The position numbers and the translations under genes were made by a program. Of a DNA stretch of 64,000 bases, positions 40,825 to 52,239 are shown piece by piece. Position 1 is the stretch's first letter; every line of letters begins with the position of its first letter. Source of the DNA: Scolanthus callimorphus (Eukaryota > Cnidaria > Anthozoa > Actiniaria > Edwardsiidae). Location of the stretch: assembly GCA_033964015.1 (NCBI GenBank), contig CM066918.1:24449387-24513386 (forward strand). The letters are read 5' to 3'. The notes below the pieces were generated by a model. That model was not told the DNA's origin, made no database searches, and saw only the letters and a program-made list of their open reading frames with translations.

Positions 40825-42975
40825 AAAGTGAGACATGAATAAAAACCGCTCTGATGGGGGGGTCTCTGTAAAATGCAGACCGGACCTCGGCGGACCGGAC
40901 CTCCGCGGACCTCGCGGACCGGACCTCGGCGGACCGGTAAATTTTTTTTCCTTAATTTTTTTTCCTACATTCTTTAAAAAAAGACATCTTTCATAAAAAA
41001 AATATTTCGTTTTACTGAAGAAAGTATTCTCTGTTAGACGGGTCACCTCACCAGCCGCCTGTCCCGTTGCGTGACTCGCTCGCAAAACATACCGTATCCA
41101 CGTCCAGCGTCTAGAAGTCTAACCGGGACAGCGAGACCCTTTGCAGCTCTTGCATTAGCGGTACTTTTTTGGGGGAGAATGATTTTCTGTGAATGATTCC
41201 TTATCTCCACACTAGCAATTTCCAGCTGTCAGTTCGCGAAAAATGGTATTGCCGTGCGAACAGTAACTCTCTAGTGGCTATTTGTAGCAAGAAAAAACAT
41301 CCGGTTTGCACAAACAATCCGAGCTGTCAGTTCACCCTGGGCAATTGTTGATCGCCGTGAGAACAGTAACTGAAGAGTAACTTTGCTTTGCTTTGCGTAC
41401 TGCCGCAGTATCTTAGTTTACTCACGGCAAATTTGGGTATAAAATGTTGATTAAGTGCTATTAAGACTGCAAATAACCCTTAGCTATTTAGCCTGTACTT
41501 GTTTTTGAAAAGAAATTAAAATGAGTTATGTATTAAGCTGTACTGATGTTGTGTCAATAAGAATAAAAACAATACGATATATTAAGAGGGAGATTTCAGA
41601 TGACTGTCGTGAGTAATTCGCAATTTATACTTTGTAGTTACTCCGTTATCACAAGTTGAATAATAATAGTTAAAATAGTTATCAGAAAATGAAATCCAGT
41701 ATTCGTAAAATTGCAAAGTTTCAAAATAATTACTTTAAAACTGGTTGAGATATGAATTTTCAAAACTTTGAATTCTGGCTTACTTTTTACAAAGAAATGT
41801 GTGGGCAAATACGTAGAGCTGGATGTTTCGATGTATCCGACCACGCAAAATTGATTATCCGACTAATTCTGATAACCTTGATTCACTGGCATTGATTGCA
41901 TTGATTGCTGTAGTCATTTATTTGTGAATGTTGTACTAGCATGTATGGCTCATAGGTCCAAAACACAATAGTAGGGTGACCAGTATCCGTTCGTGTGTTA
42001 CCCCCCAGTATCCGGGCAAACACGTTTATTTTATCAAATGAATCAACGTTTGAAGCTGGCCTAAAGTCTACGATGCTAGCGCCGTAGTCAGAAAAAAAAT
42101 GACTGGGGAAGGATATCATTTTCTGCTATTTATTTGATTGTTATTTTCCCCATAATGTTAAAAAGGTTAATAATGAAGAACATTACACAATTACACCCGG
42201 TTTGTGTTTTGAGAGCGAGTCACGCAACGGGACAGGCGGCTGGAAAGGTGACCCGTCTAACAGACAATACCTTCTTCAGTAAAATGGAAGATGTTTTTTT
42301 ATGAAAGATTTTTTTTTTTTTAAAGAATGTAGAAAAAAAATTAGGGAAAAAAATCTATCCGGTCCGCCGAGGTCCGGTCCGCGAGGTCCGCGGAGGTCCG
42401 GTCCGCCGAGGTCCGGTCTGCATTTTACAGAGACCCCTGATGGGGTCTGCGTTGAAATTTTGCACCTTTAATTGGATTTCCGTCCCAATATAAAACTGTC
42501 ATCACTTGTTGGTGCATTCTGTTAGTTTGATTGTGTCACGTCATGCACATGATCCTCCTCATGCACTGCGAGAAATTCGTTTTTGATGCACATGATTCTC
42601 CTCATGCACTGCGAGAAATTCGTTTTTGTTAGCCTGTAAATAAGGCTTCCATTAGAAGAGTGAAGAAAGTGACACCATATTTACTTGAACGCAAAGTGAG
42701 ACATGAATAAAAACCGCTCTGATGGGGTCTGCGTTGAAATTTTGCACCTTTAATTGGATTTCCGTCCCAAGATAAAACTGTCATCACTTGTTGGTGCATT
42801 CTGTTAGTTTGATTGTGTCACGTCATGCACATGATTCTCCTCATGCACTGCGAGAAATTCGTTTTTGATGCACATGATTCTCCTCATGCACTGCGAGAAA
42901 TTCGTTTTTGTTAGCCTGTAAATAAGGCTTCCATTAGAAGAGTGAAGAAAATGACACCATATTTACTTGAACGCA
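40825..42975 (+). repeat. Tandem duplication of a ~285-bp unit, first copy split by a transposon
   Basis: The unit begins AAAGTGAGACATGAATAAAA at 40827 and again at 42693 and ends ATTTACTTGAACGCAAA at about 42694 and 42977. Each unit contains an internal doublet of TGCACATGATTCTCCTCATG followed by CACTGCGAGAAATTCG. The first copy is interrupted by the element at 40860-42437; the second is intact. Confidence 0.85.
40860..42437. mobile_element. Non-autonomous hAT-like element, 8-bp target duplication
   Basis: GGGTCTCTGTAAAATGC at the left pairs with GCATTTTACAGAGACCC at the right; arms are about 235 bp, rich in CGGACC and GGTCCG. TGATGGGG is duplicated at 40852-40859 and 42438-42445, and the undisturbed single TGATGGGG survives in the second tandem copy near 42720. 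The 1.1-kb interior is AT-rich with no transposase. Confidence 0.85.
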
Positions 42976-42977
42976 AA

Positions 42978-44213
42978 CTTCTATGCCATACGTTTGAGTC
43001 GTATGCAGTTGCGCGCGGCAGGAAAAGCGTCTTTCAAGCAAGAAAGTCGATTTCTTCACCTCTGCCCTCTTGAAGACAACACCATGAACAGTCCGTAAGA
43101 ATGTTTTGTCTAAGACATCATTATTAAAGATACCTCCAGGGAAGCGGGTTGCAGACTCCGCACAAAAAATGACGCGTAAGCTTTTGAGCTAGAAAAAAAA
43201 ATCCTGCAAGGCGGCTAGACAGACGAAAATAACAGCTTCGGGTCACAAAAAAATATGTCCATCCTCACTGAGCCAGGAAAAATTATCCTGCACAAGAAAA
43301 ACCTGTAGGCCTCTCCTCTCCCGGAAATATCTAATGGTCCGTCCCTCTAAAGAGAGGCAGCCGCGCGCCCTGTTTGTTACTGACGTCACTGTTGATCAGC
43401 CGGATTTAAGGGGGATAGTCCGAGTTTTCTCTGACCGCGATAAACCCACGACCTGCTGGGCGCCCGTGTCGTCTCTGTGTGTTATCAACAAAAGTGGGTC
43501 AAATTGGGGTCAAATTCGTTCAGTACTCAACAGCACCTAGCCCCGTTTGTTATCGTGTTTTCCAAGATAATGTCTGATAGCTGTAACAATGGCATGACGA
43601 ACCTTTTCCTCTGCGTAAAATACATCAAAATCAGCACCACGGTAACTTTTAATCGAGTAGGCACAATTTGGTAGACAAGACAGTACTTACTGGTAAAATT
43701 TGGTGGATTGGTGGTGTAACTCCAAACGATTGCGTCATTGTGATGCGTTTTATTCCTTACGTGTGACAGCGTACTGATGAGAAAACCTGTTCCTCTGCCA
43801 TTTCGCTGCGCGCCGGCAGGCAAAAAAGCTAGAAAGCAGCTTCTTGCTTGGAAATGTTTCGTCTTTACCCTTTCATGACAAAAATTCAGGAGTGCTGGCA
43901 AATTTATTTTTATTTTGGAACATGGAATTTCTTGCGAGCATATTTTGTAATCTTTTTTAGGGGGGGGAGAGGGGGGGGGGGTGCATTTTCACTAGTGCTG
44001 GCTGGGAAATAAATTATCCCTTCTGCAGTGCTTGGCAAATTTCCCGATCTGAGTCTGATCTTCGACCTTCCTCTGACAAAAAAACCCAGCTAATTCACCA
44101 CGGTTTGCCAGTAGCAGTTCACAAAAGACCAGTAGCTTTGCAACACGCTTACAAATGACTAAATAATCACCGTATGAACGCGGTTTCTCTGGTCTCTTGT
44201 AACAGCTTTAGCC
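42978..44213. other. Intergenic, no gene recognised
   Basis: Mixed composition, with a G-rich run near 43962-43981. One short frame (43334-43540) has no recognisable features. No clear transposon ends. Confidence 0.35.
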
Positions 44214-45000
44214 ATGCACACGATGGACAGCACTCTGACGTACTGCTTTATGGATTTCAGTAAAGGCTTTGATACCATCTACCGGTCAGGAAGCTCAGTA
44301 GCCTGCGTAGCAAGCGTTTCCTTGGCCGGGTATCAGGGGACAGAGAAGCCTATAGAGAAGCCTGAAGTTCGCCCCCTGAAACCCCCACGGAAACGCTTGC
44401 TACGATCAAGGCTACGCGCAGCAACTATGGAATTTGTGGGAACACAAACCATTGGATCCAAGCCTTCCTTGCTGGCCGATCCCAAGGAGTTGTCCTTGAT
44501 GGCGAATTCTCAGAGCGTTCCAGTCTTCTCAGGCGTTCCACAAGGGTCCGTTCTTGGGCCGTGTCTCTTCTTACTCTATATCAACGACCTCCCCGAATCA
44601 CTGTCCTTGTTCCGGAAGTTCAGTCATAGTTCGGCTATGCTATTGCGTATTTCCGGTTTAGATCTGTTTACTATTAGTTATCTCGTGTGACCAGTATTAT
44701 TACACAACATGTAAGACCGGGAAAAGGAGAGAACGTTTAACTGGTTTAAGCAGAGATTGTTAAAGGATCGTCAGAAAGAAATAAAGAACCAGCTAAAGAT
44801 TGGAGTGTCGTGTGGTAAGGGAACTTTGCCAACAGTCCTCGAATGTAAGACTATTTGCAGATGACACCTTAGCATATCTTACAATTCATACTGGCGCTGA
44901 TTGCCGTGCTCTACACAAGACTTGGACCTGGAGCGCATGGCCTCCTGGGAAGCAAAACGGAAGATGAAGTTCCATCCAGATAAATGTAAAGTCCTCCGTG

Positions 45001-45380
45001 CCCCGGTGGGGGGGGGGGGGGGGGGGGGGGGACTCAACTATTTTTGGGGCGGGGGTGCTCGTCGGGAACTTTCGAATTTACCCCTAAAAGGTACCTAAAA
45101 TGGCGTCGCTTAGATGATTTTGACCCCAAAAGGTATTTTCCCTCGTAATTTTCTCATGTATTTTTTCCAAGCGATAATACGTCTGAAATTCAGGCTTCAA
45201 GCAAGTGTGATTTGCTTGATTCGCTAGAACGGACCCCTAACTGGTACCTGCTGGGAAAAAAAAAATGCAAGTTTTCAAATTTTACCCCTAAAAGGTACCA
45301 GAGGCCTAATTTGAAACCCTAAATTTATAAAAGGTACGACGAGCACCCCCGCCCCAAAAATATGGGAGTCCCCCCCCGGG
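45001..45380. mobile_element. Foldback element inserted into the LINE, 8-bp target duplication
   Basis: CCTCCGTG is duplicated at 44993-45000 and 45381-45388. Inside, a G run and TTTTTGGGGCGGGGGTGCTC at the left are inverted at the right (GAGCACCCCCGCCCCAAAAA, then a C run). Both arms carry copies of ACCCCTAAAAGGTACC. The 8-bp duplication suggests hAT-type insertion. Confidence 0.75.
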
Positions 45381-45699
45381 CCTCCGTGTTGGGCGTAAAC
45401 GGTCTTTAGTCTGCTGCATGGAAAGATCCTTGAAGCTGTAGACTCCGCCAGCTATCTAGGAGTAACGCTGACTCGAGATGTGGAACGCGGAACGAACATA
45501 CTAGTAATGTCACCAACCAAGAAAATAAAAACCTAGGATAATGCAGACTCTTTAGCCGCGTTTAAGGTGGCGCTAGCAGATAGCTATTAAAGCACCGCGC
45601 CCCCCATTGCCAGTCATTAGTTAACCTTTAAGGCAATTACTTAAATTAAAGATTAAAGATTCCTCAAACGGAACTTAAGAATCAATGACTCAAGACCTT

Positions 45700-46115
45700 G
45701 GCTTATACGACACGTGTACGTCTAACACTGGAGGGACCCACTGCACACTAAGCTAAACATCAACAAGTGGAAACGGTCCAACGCAGAGCAGCGAGACATG
45801 CCTTGAACAGGTACCATAATGTATCCAGTGTAAGTGAGATGTTACGACACGTGTACGTCTAACACTGGAGGGACCCACTGCGCACTAAGCTAAACATCAA
45901 CAAGTGGAAACGGTCCAACGCAGAGCAGCGAGACATGCCTTGAACAGGTACCATAATGTATCCAGTGTAAGTGAGATGTTACGACACGTGTACGTCCAAC
46001 GCTGGAGGGACCCACTGTACACTAAGCTAAACATCAACAAGCTGGAAACGGTCCAACACAGAGCAGCGAGACATGCCTTGAACAGGTACCATAATGTATC
46101 CAGTGTAAGTGAGAT
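45700..46115 (+). repeat. LINE 3' piece, three tandem copies of about 136 bp
   Basis: ACACGTGTACGTCTAACACT at about 45710 and 45846 and its variant at about 45983 each lead to GAGCAGCGAGACATGCCTTG and GTACCATAATGTATCCAGTG. The copies encode the same LINE C-terminal motif (AARHALNRYHNVSSVSEM) in overlapping frames. Confidence 0.75.
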
Positions 46116-46572
46116 GTTAGCCGATCTTGGGTGGAACAGATTAGAACTAAGGCGGCAATTTCTTAGGCTCTGTATGATGTACAAAAATAAAATATGGCCT
46201 AGTAACACTAGGCAGCGAAGCCCCGCTAACGCCGATGCAGAGGCAACTTAGCTTTGAAGTCCCCGTTCTGCCACCATCTACCACCAGATGGCCGGGGGGG
46301 GGGGGGGGGGGGGTGATTAGGGTGGTTAGCTGCCCCCCTTGTTCTCATATTTCTTGTAAAACCTTAAGATTAGCCACCCCCTTGGTCTGAACTCTGCAGC
46401 ATCCTTTGTACTAGCCACCCCCATTCTTAAGGGTCTGCATCCGCCACTGAAGAGGCCGTGGGCTTGTTTGGAAGAAAAGAAGACTAGTAATTCATATCCT
46501 CTATAGCTATAACGTGTGATCCTTGGTAAATCTTCGCTAAAATCTTTGCTCATTTTGTGCCCGTGTCGGCTC

Positions 46573-46767
46573 TTAGACCCCGTCCACACTACACCGTTCT
46601 TTTTTGCTCCGTTTTCAAAAAGATTTGCGTCCACACTTATCGTTTTCGTATTGTTTTCGCCGTTTTCGGTGACCGTTTTCGGCGCGTTGTGGTGTGGACG
46701 ATAGCCGTATCCGGAGCAAAACGTAACCGTTTTCGTTTGAAAACGGTGTAGTGTGGACGGGGTCTTA
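46573..46767. mobile_element. MITE
   Basis: GACCCCGTCCACACTAC and its inverse GTAGTGTGGACGGGGTC bound about 195 bp. Inside are repeated CCGTTTTC/GAAAACGG motifs. A TTA/TAA on each flank may be a target duplication. Non-coding. Confidence 0.7.
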
Positions 46768-46820
46768 ATTTGAGAACTACCTAGATAGATAGATACTTTT
46801 TTATTTAGACACGGTAGTTC

Positions 46821-47753
46821 CACGCCGGGCCTATAATGCTATAAGGATCAAAATCGCCGGGGTTTGTTTGTAACTTGTGAGTTTTAACAACATGTAAATA
46901 GTACTCATGAAATTAACTAACATAGTAATTTTGGAATTTTCAAATTAACGAATTTTGGCGGGGAAAATGACGTCATCAATCTTACATCAAAATTTCAAAT
47001 CGATCATAGGAATTTTTTATGACTTGGATAAGAAAGAGCTCATTGAGATAGCCACAAAACCGAAAAGATTTTTGAAATATCTCATCCCATTAAGAAGATA
47101 TGGATATTTTAAGTTTGTATTTAACCACGGAACGTTGATCGATTTGAAATTGCACTTCACTGTTTCTTATGACCGAGATCTTTTTCTAGATCCGATATAC
47201 TGTATCTTTTATAACACTGGTTTTGTCCATGTATCACACTAAAGGAAAGTAATGGCTTTTCTTAGTTTTGCTTATCAGGGCAGTGGCATGATACTTGAGA
47301 TTCTTCACCTACTGTTTTGAGAGTCACGCGCTTTGCATGTGACCTTGCGGTCGGTGAGTGTCTTAAATTTGAGTCCTTCTGTTGTGTCATAACCATTTGC
47401 TCTAGTAGGCGGCCGACTAACCGCTCTGCTCTAGCTACACCGTGCTGAAGAGACCCAAAAAGGTCGAAACAGCTGTCCACGGTTGCTTATGTACTTTCAG
47501 TTTGGACATCATGCCATTGTCCTGTTAAGATTTTTTGCGTAGTATCAGCCTTTCTACAGTCTACCTCATGAAATTTTGGTGTAAGATTGATGACGTCATT
47601 TTCCCGCCAAAATTCGTTAATTTCAAAATTCCAAAACGACTATGTTTGTTAATTTCATGAGTACTATTTACATGTGAAATATGGTAGTGATTGGATTAAA
47701 ACTCACAAAGTTAGAACAAACCCGGCGATTTTTGATCCTTATAGGCCCGGCGT
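46821..47753. mobile_element. DNA transposon relic with ~180-bp terminal inverted repeats
   Basis: CACGCCGGGCCTATA at 46821 matches the inverse of TATAGGCCCGGCGTG ending at 47753. Pairing continues inward through the ATCGCCGGG and ATTTCATGAGTACTATTTAC blocks, GAATTTTGGCGGGAAAATGA and GACGTCATCAATCTTACA. The 580-bp interior has short frames but no recognised transposase. Confidence 0.7.
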
Positions 47754-48039
47754 GTTCTATCAGCGATGGTGCTGTTTTTCATAAAAGCCGTGTGTATCTA
47801 TCACAGTACACTACCGTATACCTGCCGCAGGTATTTTGCATATCGTGCAAATATGGAAATCAATCCGATCTAATGCTCGTTTTCGCGTTTTACAAATTCT
47901 AAAACTAGATAAAGATATAACACGAACGCCCTCAAGCTGCTATCTTCAGAAAGAGTTTCCCCCGCGAGCAGTTGAGCCGGAGGGGGGGGGGGGGGGGAGT
48001 ACTTCAAGGTTGGTAGGGATGACCGTTCTTTTAAAACAA

Positions 48040-48600
48040 CCTATGTTCCAGAAACTTATCTTTTCAACATCCAAAACATCAAACTTCGCAGAGCTCTTAC
48101 CCGTCTAAGAATAAGCTGCCACAGCCTGGTAATCGAGACAGCTAGGTCGAAACACGAATCCATATCTATCGGGGGTGGAAGCTAAATAAGTGGACCTTGG
48201 TTATTCCTTATTCGTTGACATTTTTCTTCAATTACTCATTATTCCTTTTCATTATTTAGGCATTATTCATTATTCACACAACCATTATTCATTATTCATT
48301 TAATGTAGGAACTTCTTATTCATTATTCCTCGACTTTTCGACGCAATTATTCATTATTCATTTGTTCGTAAGACCCGTCATTCATAATTCATTATTCAGC
48401 TTCCACCCCGAATATCTAAAACCCCAGGAGAGCTGTGTAAGTTGTGTAGTGCAGCAGTTGCAACCTAAATAAAGACGAATTCCACTTTCTGACCAAGCAT
48501 TCCCTTTATAACGAGTTAAGAGGTAGTATGCTTGATGTTTTGGAAACGAATCACATGATGAAACAAAACCATTTGATCAATCCGCCACCGACGACTGTTT
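48040..48600 (+). pseudogene. LINE C-terminal (zinc-knuckle) fragment
   Basis: Reads RRALTRLRISCHSLVIETAR, then SKHESISKTPGELCKLC, then after a stop DEFHFLTKHSLYNELR. The R-x-x-L-T-x-L-R-x-S-x-H, CxLC and EFHFL-x-x-C/H pattern is typical of the end of many invertebrate RT elements. The frame is broken by a stop and by the insertion at 48169-48411. Confidence 0.6.
48169..48411. mobile_element. ATTATTC-rich element with terminal inverted repeats and 7-bp target duplication
   Basis: Ends CGGGGGTGGAAGCT and AGCTTCCACCCCG; ATATCTA is duplicated at 48162-48168 and 48412-48418. The interior is a degenerate minisatellite of TTATTCATTATTC. Removing it and one ATATCTA restores the LINE frame (SKHESISKTPGELC). 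Confidence 0.75.
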
Positions 48601-50268
48601 CATATCAAGATAGCAGTGTCGTCTTTCTAGAGATTGACCGGGCTTCCTGTGGTATCTTGTCTACCTTGTTGCCAGGCTCTCGACTGTGAATAACACAGTG
48701 GAAAATGCACATAGCATCTTTCCTCGAGTATATTTGAGTTTTGGTTGAGTTTTAAGCTTTCTAAGCCAATAGAATAGTGAAAAACGTACTGGATTCCAAA
48801 TATGGTATGCAGGTATTTCCTTATAAGGAAGTTGGAGAATGTCGACACTTTTTCAAGGGACCAATTAATTAATTAAATTTTTTTTTCATCACTAATATTT
48901 ATTTGACAAATGCCAATGTAATAATTAATTTACAAGGTACCAATAAACATGTCTATGTCCATATTATGACCGTCGGGAAGCCAAGAAGAAAGTGCTGTCG
49001 TTTTTATGGCAAATCCGCGCGGGTTGCCTGTGGTGTTCAAAACGTGACTCGGGCCCCTCGGCGGGGGGTAAAAACAAAATGGCGACCAAGAGAAGGTTGT
49101 TTCTCGAGTATCTGCAAGTTTCCTGCTTTTTTCGCTAAGGAAAAGTACTTACAGACCTTCCAAATAAGGTAAGAGGAATTTCCTAATAAGGACGTTTTGC
49201 AACGTCGGCATAACGACAGCTTTTGGCGTGAATTTTCAACGTACCACTTTAGTCCAAAGGACCCCTAAAAACACCCCCTCCCCTCGGGAAGGGCCACCGT
49301 ACGACTTAAAGCTCAAATTAACGCATGCGCAGACTGGTTGCTTTAAAATTAAAAATTGAATCAGAATTAAAATTATTTTGGTCTTTCAAAAAGTATGACC
49401 GGCAAATGCGGGTGCACACTCATTTCAGGACAAGCAAGGCAGGGCCGGAGGGTAACGTTTCAAAAAAAGCAGGGTTTATTTTGATCCCATTCTTTGAGTT
49501 TGTAATTCTAGCTTTCTGAAATTTTGGCTTTTTACTAAAATCAATGATTATGCTCTTTTCATTTCTGAGCATCATTTGGTTGCGTGAAGCTGCTCAACTT
49601 CTTAGTTTCCCCCTGTGACGCACCACGGGCTCAACAGACAGTTGTCAACGGTGCCATTTTTTTTTTTCTGAAATGGGTGTATACACTTTTTAGGGAACCC
49701 TACTTTTAAAAATACAGCCCAGAAAACAAGAAATTAGTGATTTACCACTATATGAATTGCTACGCGACCTCAAAATTCAAAGTTGCGATGGGCGATTGGC
49801 GATTTTTAGCTGTCAATCAAACCAAATGGATTCGGCCTCTTCAGTGGGTCGAAATTGATTATGGCAATATCAACCAAAATGGTATTAAATCATTTGTCTT
49901 CCTGGCCTCGAATGCCTATAACGTTCAAGAAAATTTAACATTACAATTTTCCTTGCGTATAACGAGCGCGTGGCTTGTGGGAGTCATTGGGGCTAGAGCT
50001 GCTAAACGCAGGCTATAAACATACTATATTGCCACAGGAAGTTGTATGGACTGTCATAGTAATTTCTGAATTTAGTCTCGTTCAGCATTTCTTTAAATTT
50101 GAAAACAAGCATTGCCGGCCAACTTGAATAATGATAAGGGAAAATTCCTTTACCTCCTGAACGAATCAAATTCCATTCTATTTTTAGTTCATGATGTTTG
50201 AAAAAACTACGTCATAGTCTAGACCGATCACATGACCCGTCTCGTCCAATCATAGGCCGCGTTGTGTT
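48601..50268. other. Upstream of NF-kappa-B, no gene recognised
   Basis: Contains an ACATGTCTATGTC remnant near 48948 like that near 18112, and an open frame at 49737-50018 reading VEIDYGNINQNGIKSFVFLA without a recognised family. No clear gene. Confidence 0.35.
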
Positions 50269-50280
50269 GGGGGAAGTCCC
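50269..50280 (+). promoter_or_regulatory. Kappa-B-like site in the putative NF-kappa-B promoter
   Basis: GGGGGAAGTCCC contains GGGGAAGTCCC, close to p50-type kappa-B sites (GGGGN-x-CCC palindromes), though it misses one position of the strict GGGRNWYYCC consensus. A CCAAT box lies about 25 bp upstream. It sits just before the proposed non-coding first exon. Confidence 0.4.
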
Positions 50281-50417
50281 TAATGGCGGATGCCAAATCG
50301 TGGATTTTGTGTTAGAAGTTTCGCTTTCTTGGCACAGGAAGTGAAATTTCTTGGTATTTAAACAACATTTCGATTGCAAGCTGTTATCAACGCATTCAGG
50401 AACCTTTGTGGAACAAG
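50281..50417 (+). other. NFKB1: Likely non-coding first exon of NF-kappa-B
   Basis: Starts after the GC-richer promoter patch and ends at AACAAG|gtatgtg, a strong donor. It has a short upstream ORF (ATGGCGGATGCC, ending at TAG after ten codons). A matching acceptor (cacttag, 52705) lies 13 bases before the coding start. The link is inferred. Confidence 0.35.
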
Positions 50418-51329
50418 GTATGTGAGGGAAAGTACAGAGAATCGTTTAGAAATCGCAGATTATTAGCCCTGAACACGTGTGTCACCCAGCTGATGTTTTG
50501 AAGCTTTCGGGTGCCCGAATGGTTCTTTTTTCGCCAGTAGAACATAACTTCTCCTACTCATTTCAAAGCCTTTATCTAAAGGTTCGTATTATCAGGGTGT
50601 TTTATTTTCAAAACGACACAGAAACCTCTAGTAAGTAACCTTAGTAAGGTAGTTTAGGACAGATCCTGTCTTTGATCATCATGCAGAAAGTCTGTCAGTT
50701 TTTATTGCAAAAATTGTAAGTTAACTTGCTAGTTTCGAAACGCCAGTGCAGTGATTCAAAGTGCCTTTGCTCGTAATTTGGAAGTTTACTGTATTCATTA
50801 AGATGAAAACTCTCGATCGTTCATATTCTTTGTCAACGTTCTAAGTTTTGTTTCTGGAACTGAACAAGTTACTGTCAACGTCTGCTTTATTGGTTCTAGT
50901 TTTGGCAGTTTTTGGGATGGAATTTATGGCTAAGTGAAAGTAAATTGCAAGCGTTTTGTGATCGAAATATCACTTACGGGCAAAAGAAAATCAAAGAACA
51001 ACTAAACGCCTTTAACAGTTGCTTAACAGGTTTGACTGAAAAAGGTCTATGATCACAAAATGGAAATGGAAGAATCATGGACCCGAAGAGTCAAGTAAAG
51101 CAGTGTCAATATAGTTGATAGTCATGGGCATAAACAGGCCAGTAGTTTCTTATTCTTGGATGGGGGTTCGTTGTCCACAGTTTTTTAGAAAAAACCTGTA
51201 TAAACGGAATTTATAGCATTTTGTCGTGTTTCCTACCTGTTTTGTGACCAAAAACCTGATTTTTCTGGTCCAAAGGGGGGCATTCGAATCCCCCCTCCTC
51301 CTACAGGCCTGATAAAGATGTTTGTTGTC

Positions 51330-51486
51330 TTAGGCCTATGGCAAACGCCGTGCCAGAGTTGCGCCATTCCAATACAAAACAATAGAAATTTCTTGATTAT
51401 ATAGTATAATGGAGCGGCATCCTTTGAAAAGGGAAAGTTTCTAGAGAAGAAGAGCGACTGAAGTTTGGCGTTTGCCGTAAACCTAA
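51330..51486. mobile_element. 157-bp MITE (copy of 31691-31848)
   Basis: TTAGGCCTATGGCAAACGCC and GGCGTTTGCCGTAAACCTAA are the ends; the interior is the reverse complement of the element at 31691. In the putative first intron of NF-kappa-B. Confidence 0.75.
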
Positions 51487-51804
51487 CTTAGGACCATTTT
51501 AGTCTGGTGTGGGATACATTTGGTCCAGAGAAGGGCAATTAAACATATTACAGTATGCCCAAGAACGTCAATTTACTGAATATTGTTATAAATTTAGAGC
51601 ATATCAAGGAGCACAAGCGATATTCTTGATTTACCAGTACTCAGACGTTTGGGTTAAATTTATTTATTACATAAACTATAGTGTTTTATCAGGATTTCGG
51701 CCACTGAGAAATATCATAATTTGCACGTGTGAAGAATTATGATAATGCCCACTATTGCAAATTCATCAAATCTAAAATTTTTCACAAATAAGTATATATA
51801 ATAG

Positions 51805-51945
51805 GACTCCATGCTTGTCCAATTAAGAAAAAATTGGATGATTCAGAGGAACTCTAAAATTGGACGAGGCCGCAGGCCGAGTCCAATTTGGAGTTCCGAG
51901 GAATCATCCATTTTTTCCTTAATTGGACAAGCATGGAGTCCTGTT
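51805..51945. repeat. Palindromic MITE
   Basis: GGACTCCATGCTTGTCCAAT and ATTGGACAAGCATGGAGTCC are perfect inverted arms, and GAGGCCGCAGGCCGAGTC forms the centre. Related ATTGGAC-rich sequence continues to about 52050. Confidence 0.75.
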
Positions 51946-52239
51946 ATTTATTAATTATATAACATCAATGTTCAAACCCAAACTGTCCAATTTTAGCGCG
52001 AACTGTCCAATTAGAGCGCGCGCGATCCAATTAAAAAATAATTGGACGATTCAAGAAAAATCGATCTGCCGGCACAATGGGATTTCGAGCTGGCTATATA
52101 ATTAGAAGATATAATAAACAGAATAATACATGGGCGCATGAAATTTATCTTCTCATCTTCAAAATAATTTGATATCAAAATTTGAACACTCGAAGATACA
52201 TTCCATATTCCAGCACGCCCATACATTTCTCAGACTCTA

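Larger units (their letters stand above)
44214..46256 (+). pseudogene. Degenerate LINE reverse transcriptase
   Basis: Broken fragments of a non-LTR retrotransposon RT in order: [10 protein letters not shown] near 44255; [20 protein letters not shown] at about 44523-44590; LFADDTLAYL near 44852; MKFHPDKCKVLR near 44965-45000; AVDSASYLGVTLTRDV near 45437; and the C-terminal RRAARHALNRYHNVSSVSEM and LGWNRLELRR. It has frame shifts, an unrelated insertion after DTIYR (44285-44420), a foldback element at 45001-45380 and a triplicated 3' piece. It cannot make a working protein. Confidence 0.75.

Noticed and set aside
46326..46823. Minus-strand ORF of 165 residues
   Set aside because: It covers a MITE with inverted ends; openness is a by-product of GC-rich repeats.
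47262..47480. Minus-strand 72-residue ORF (SLQHGVARAERLVGRLL)
   Set aside because: It lies inside a transposon relic, has no homology I recognise and no start context.
49737..50018. 93-residue plus-strand ORF
   Set aside because: It looks somewhat protein-like but has no family match, no splice links and lies just upstream of the NF-kappa-B promoter; left unannotated.
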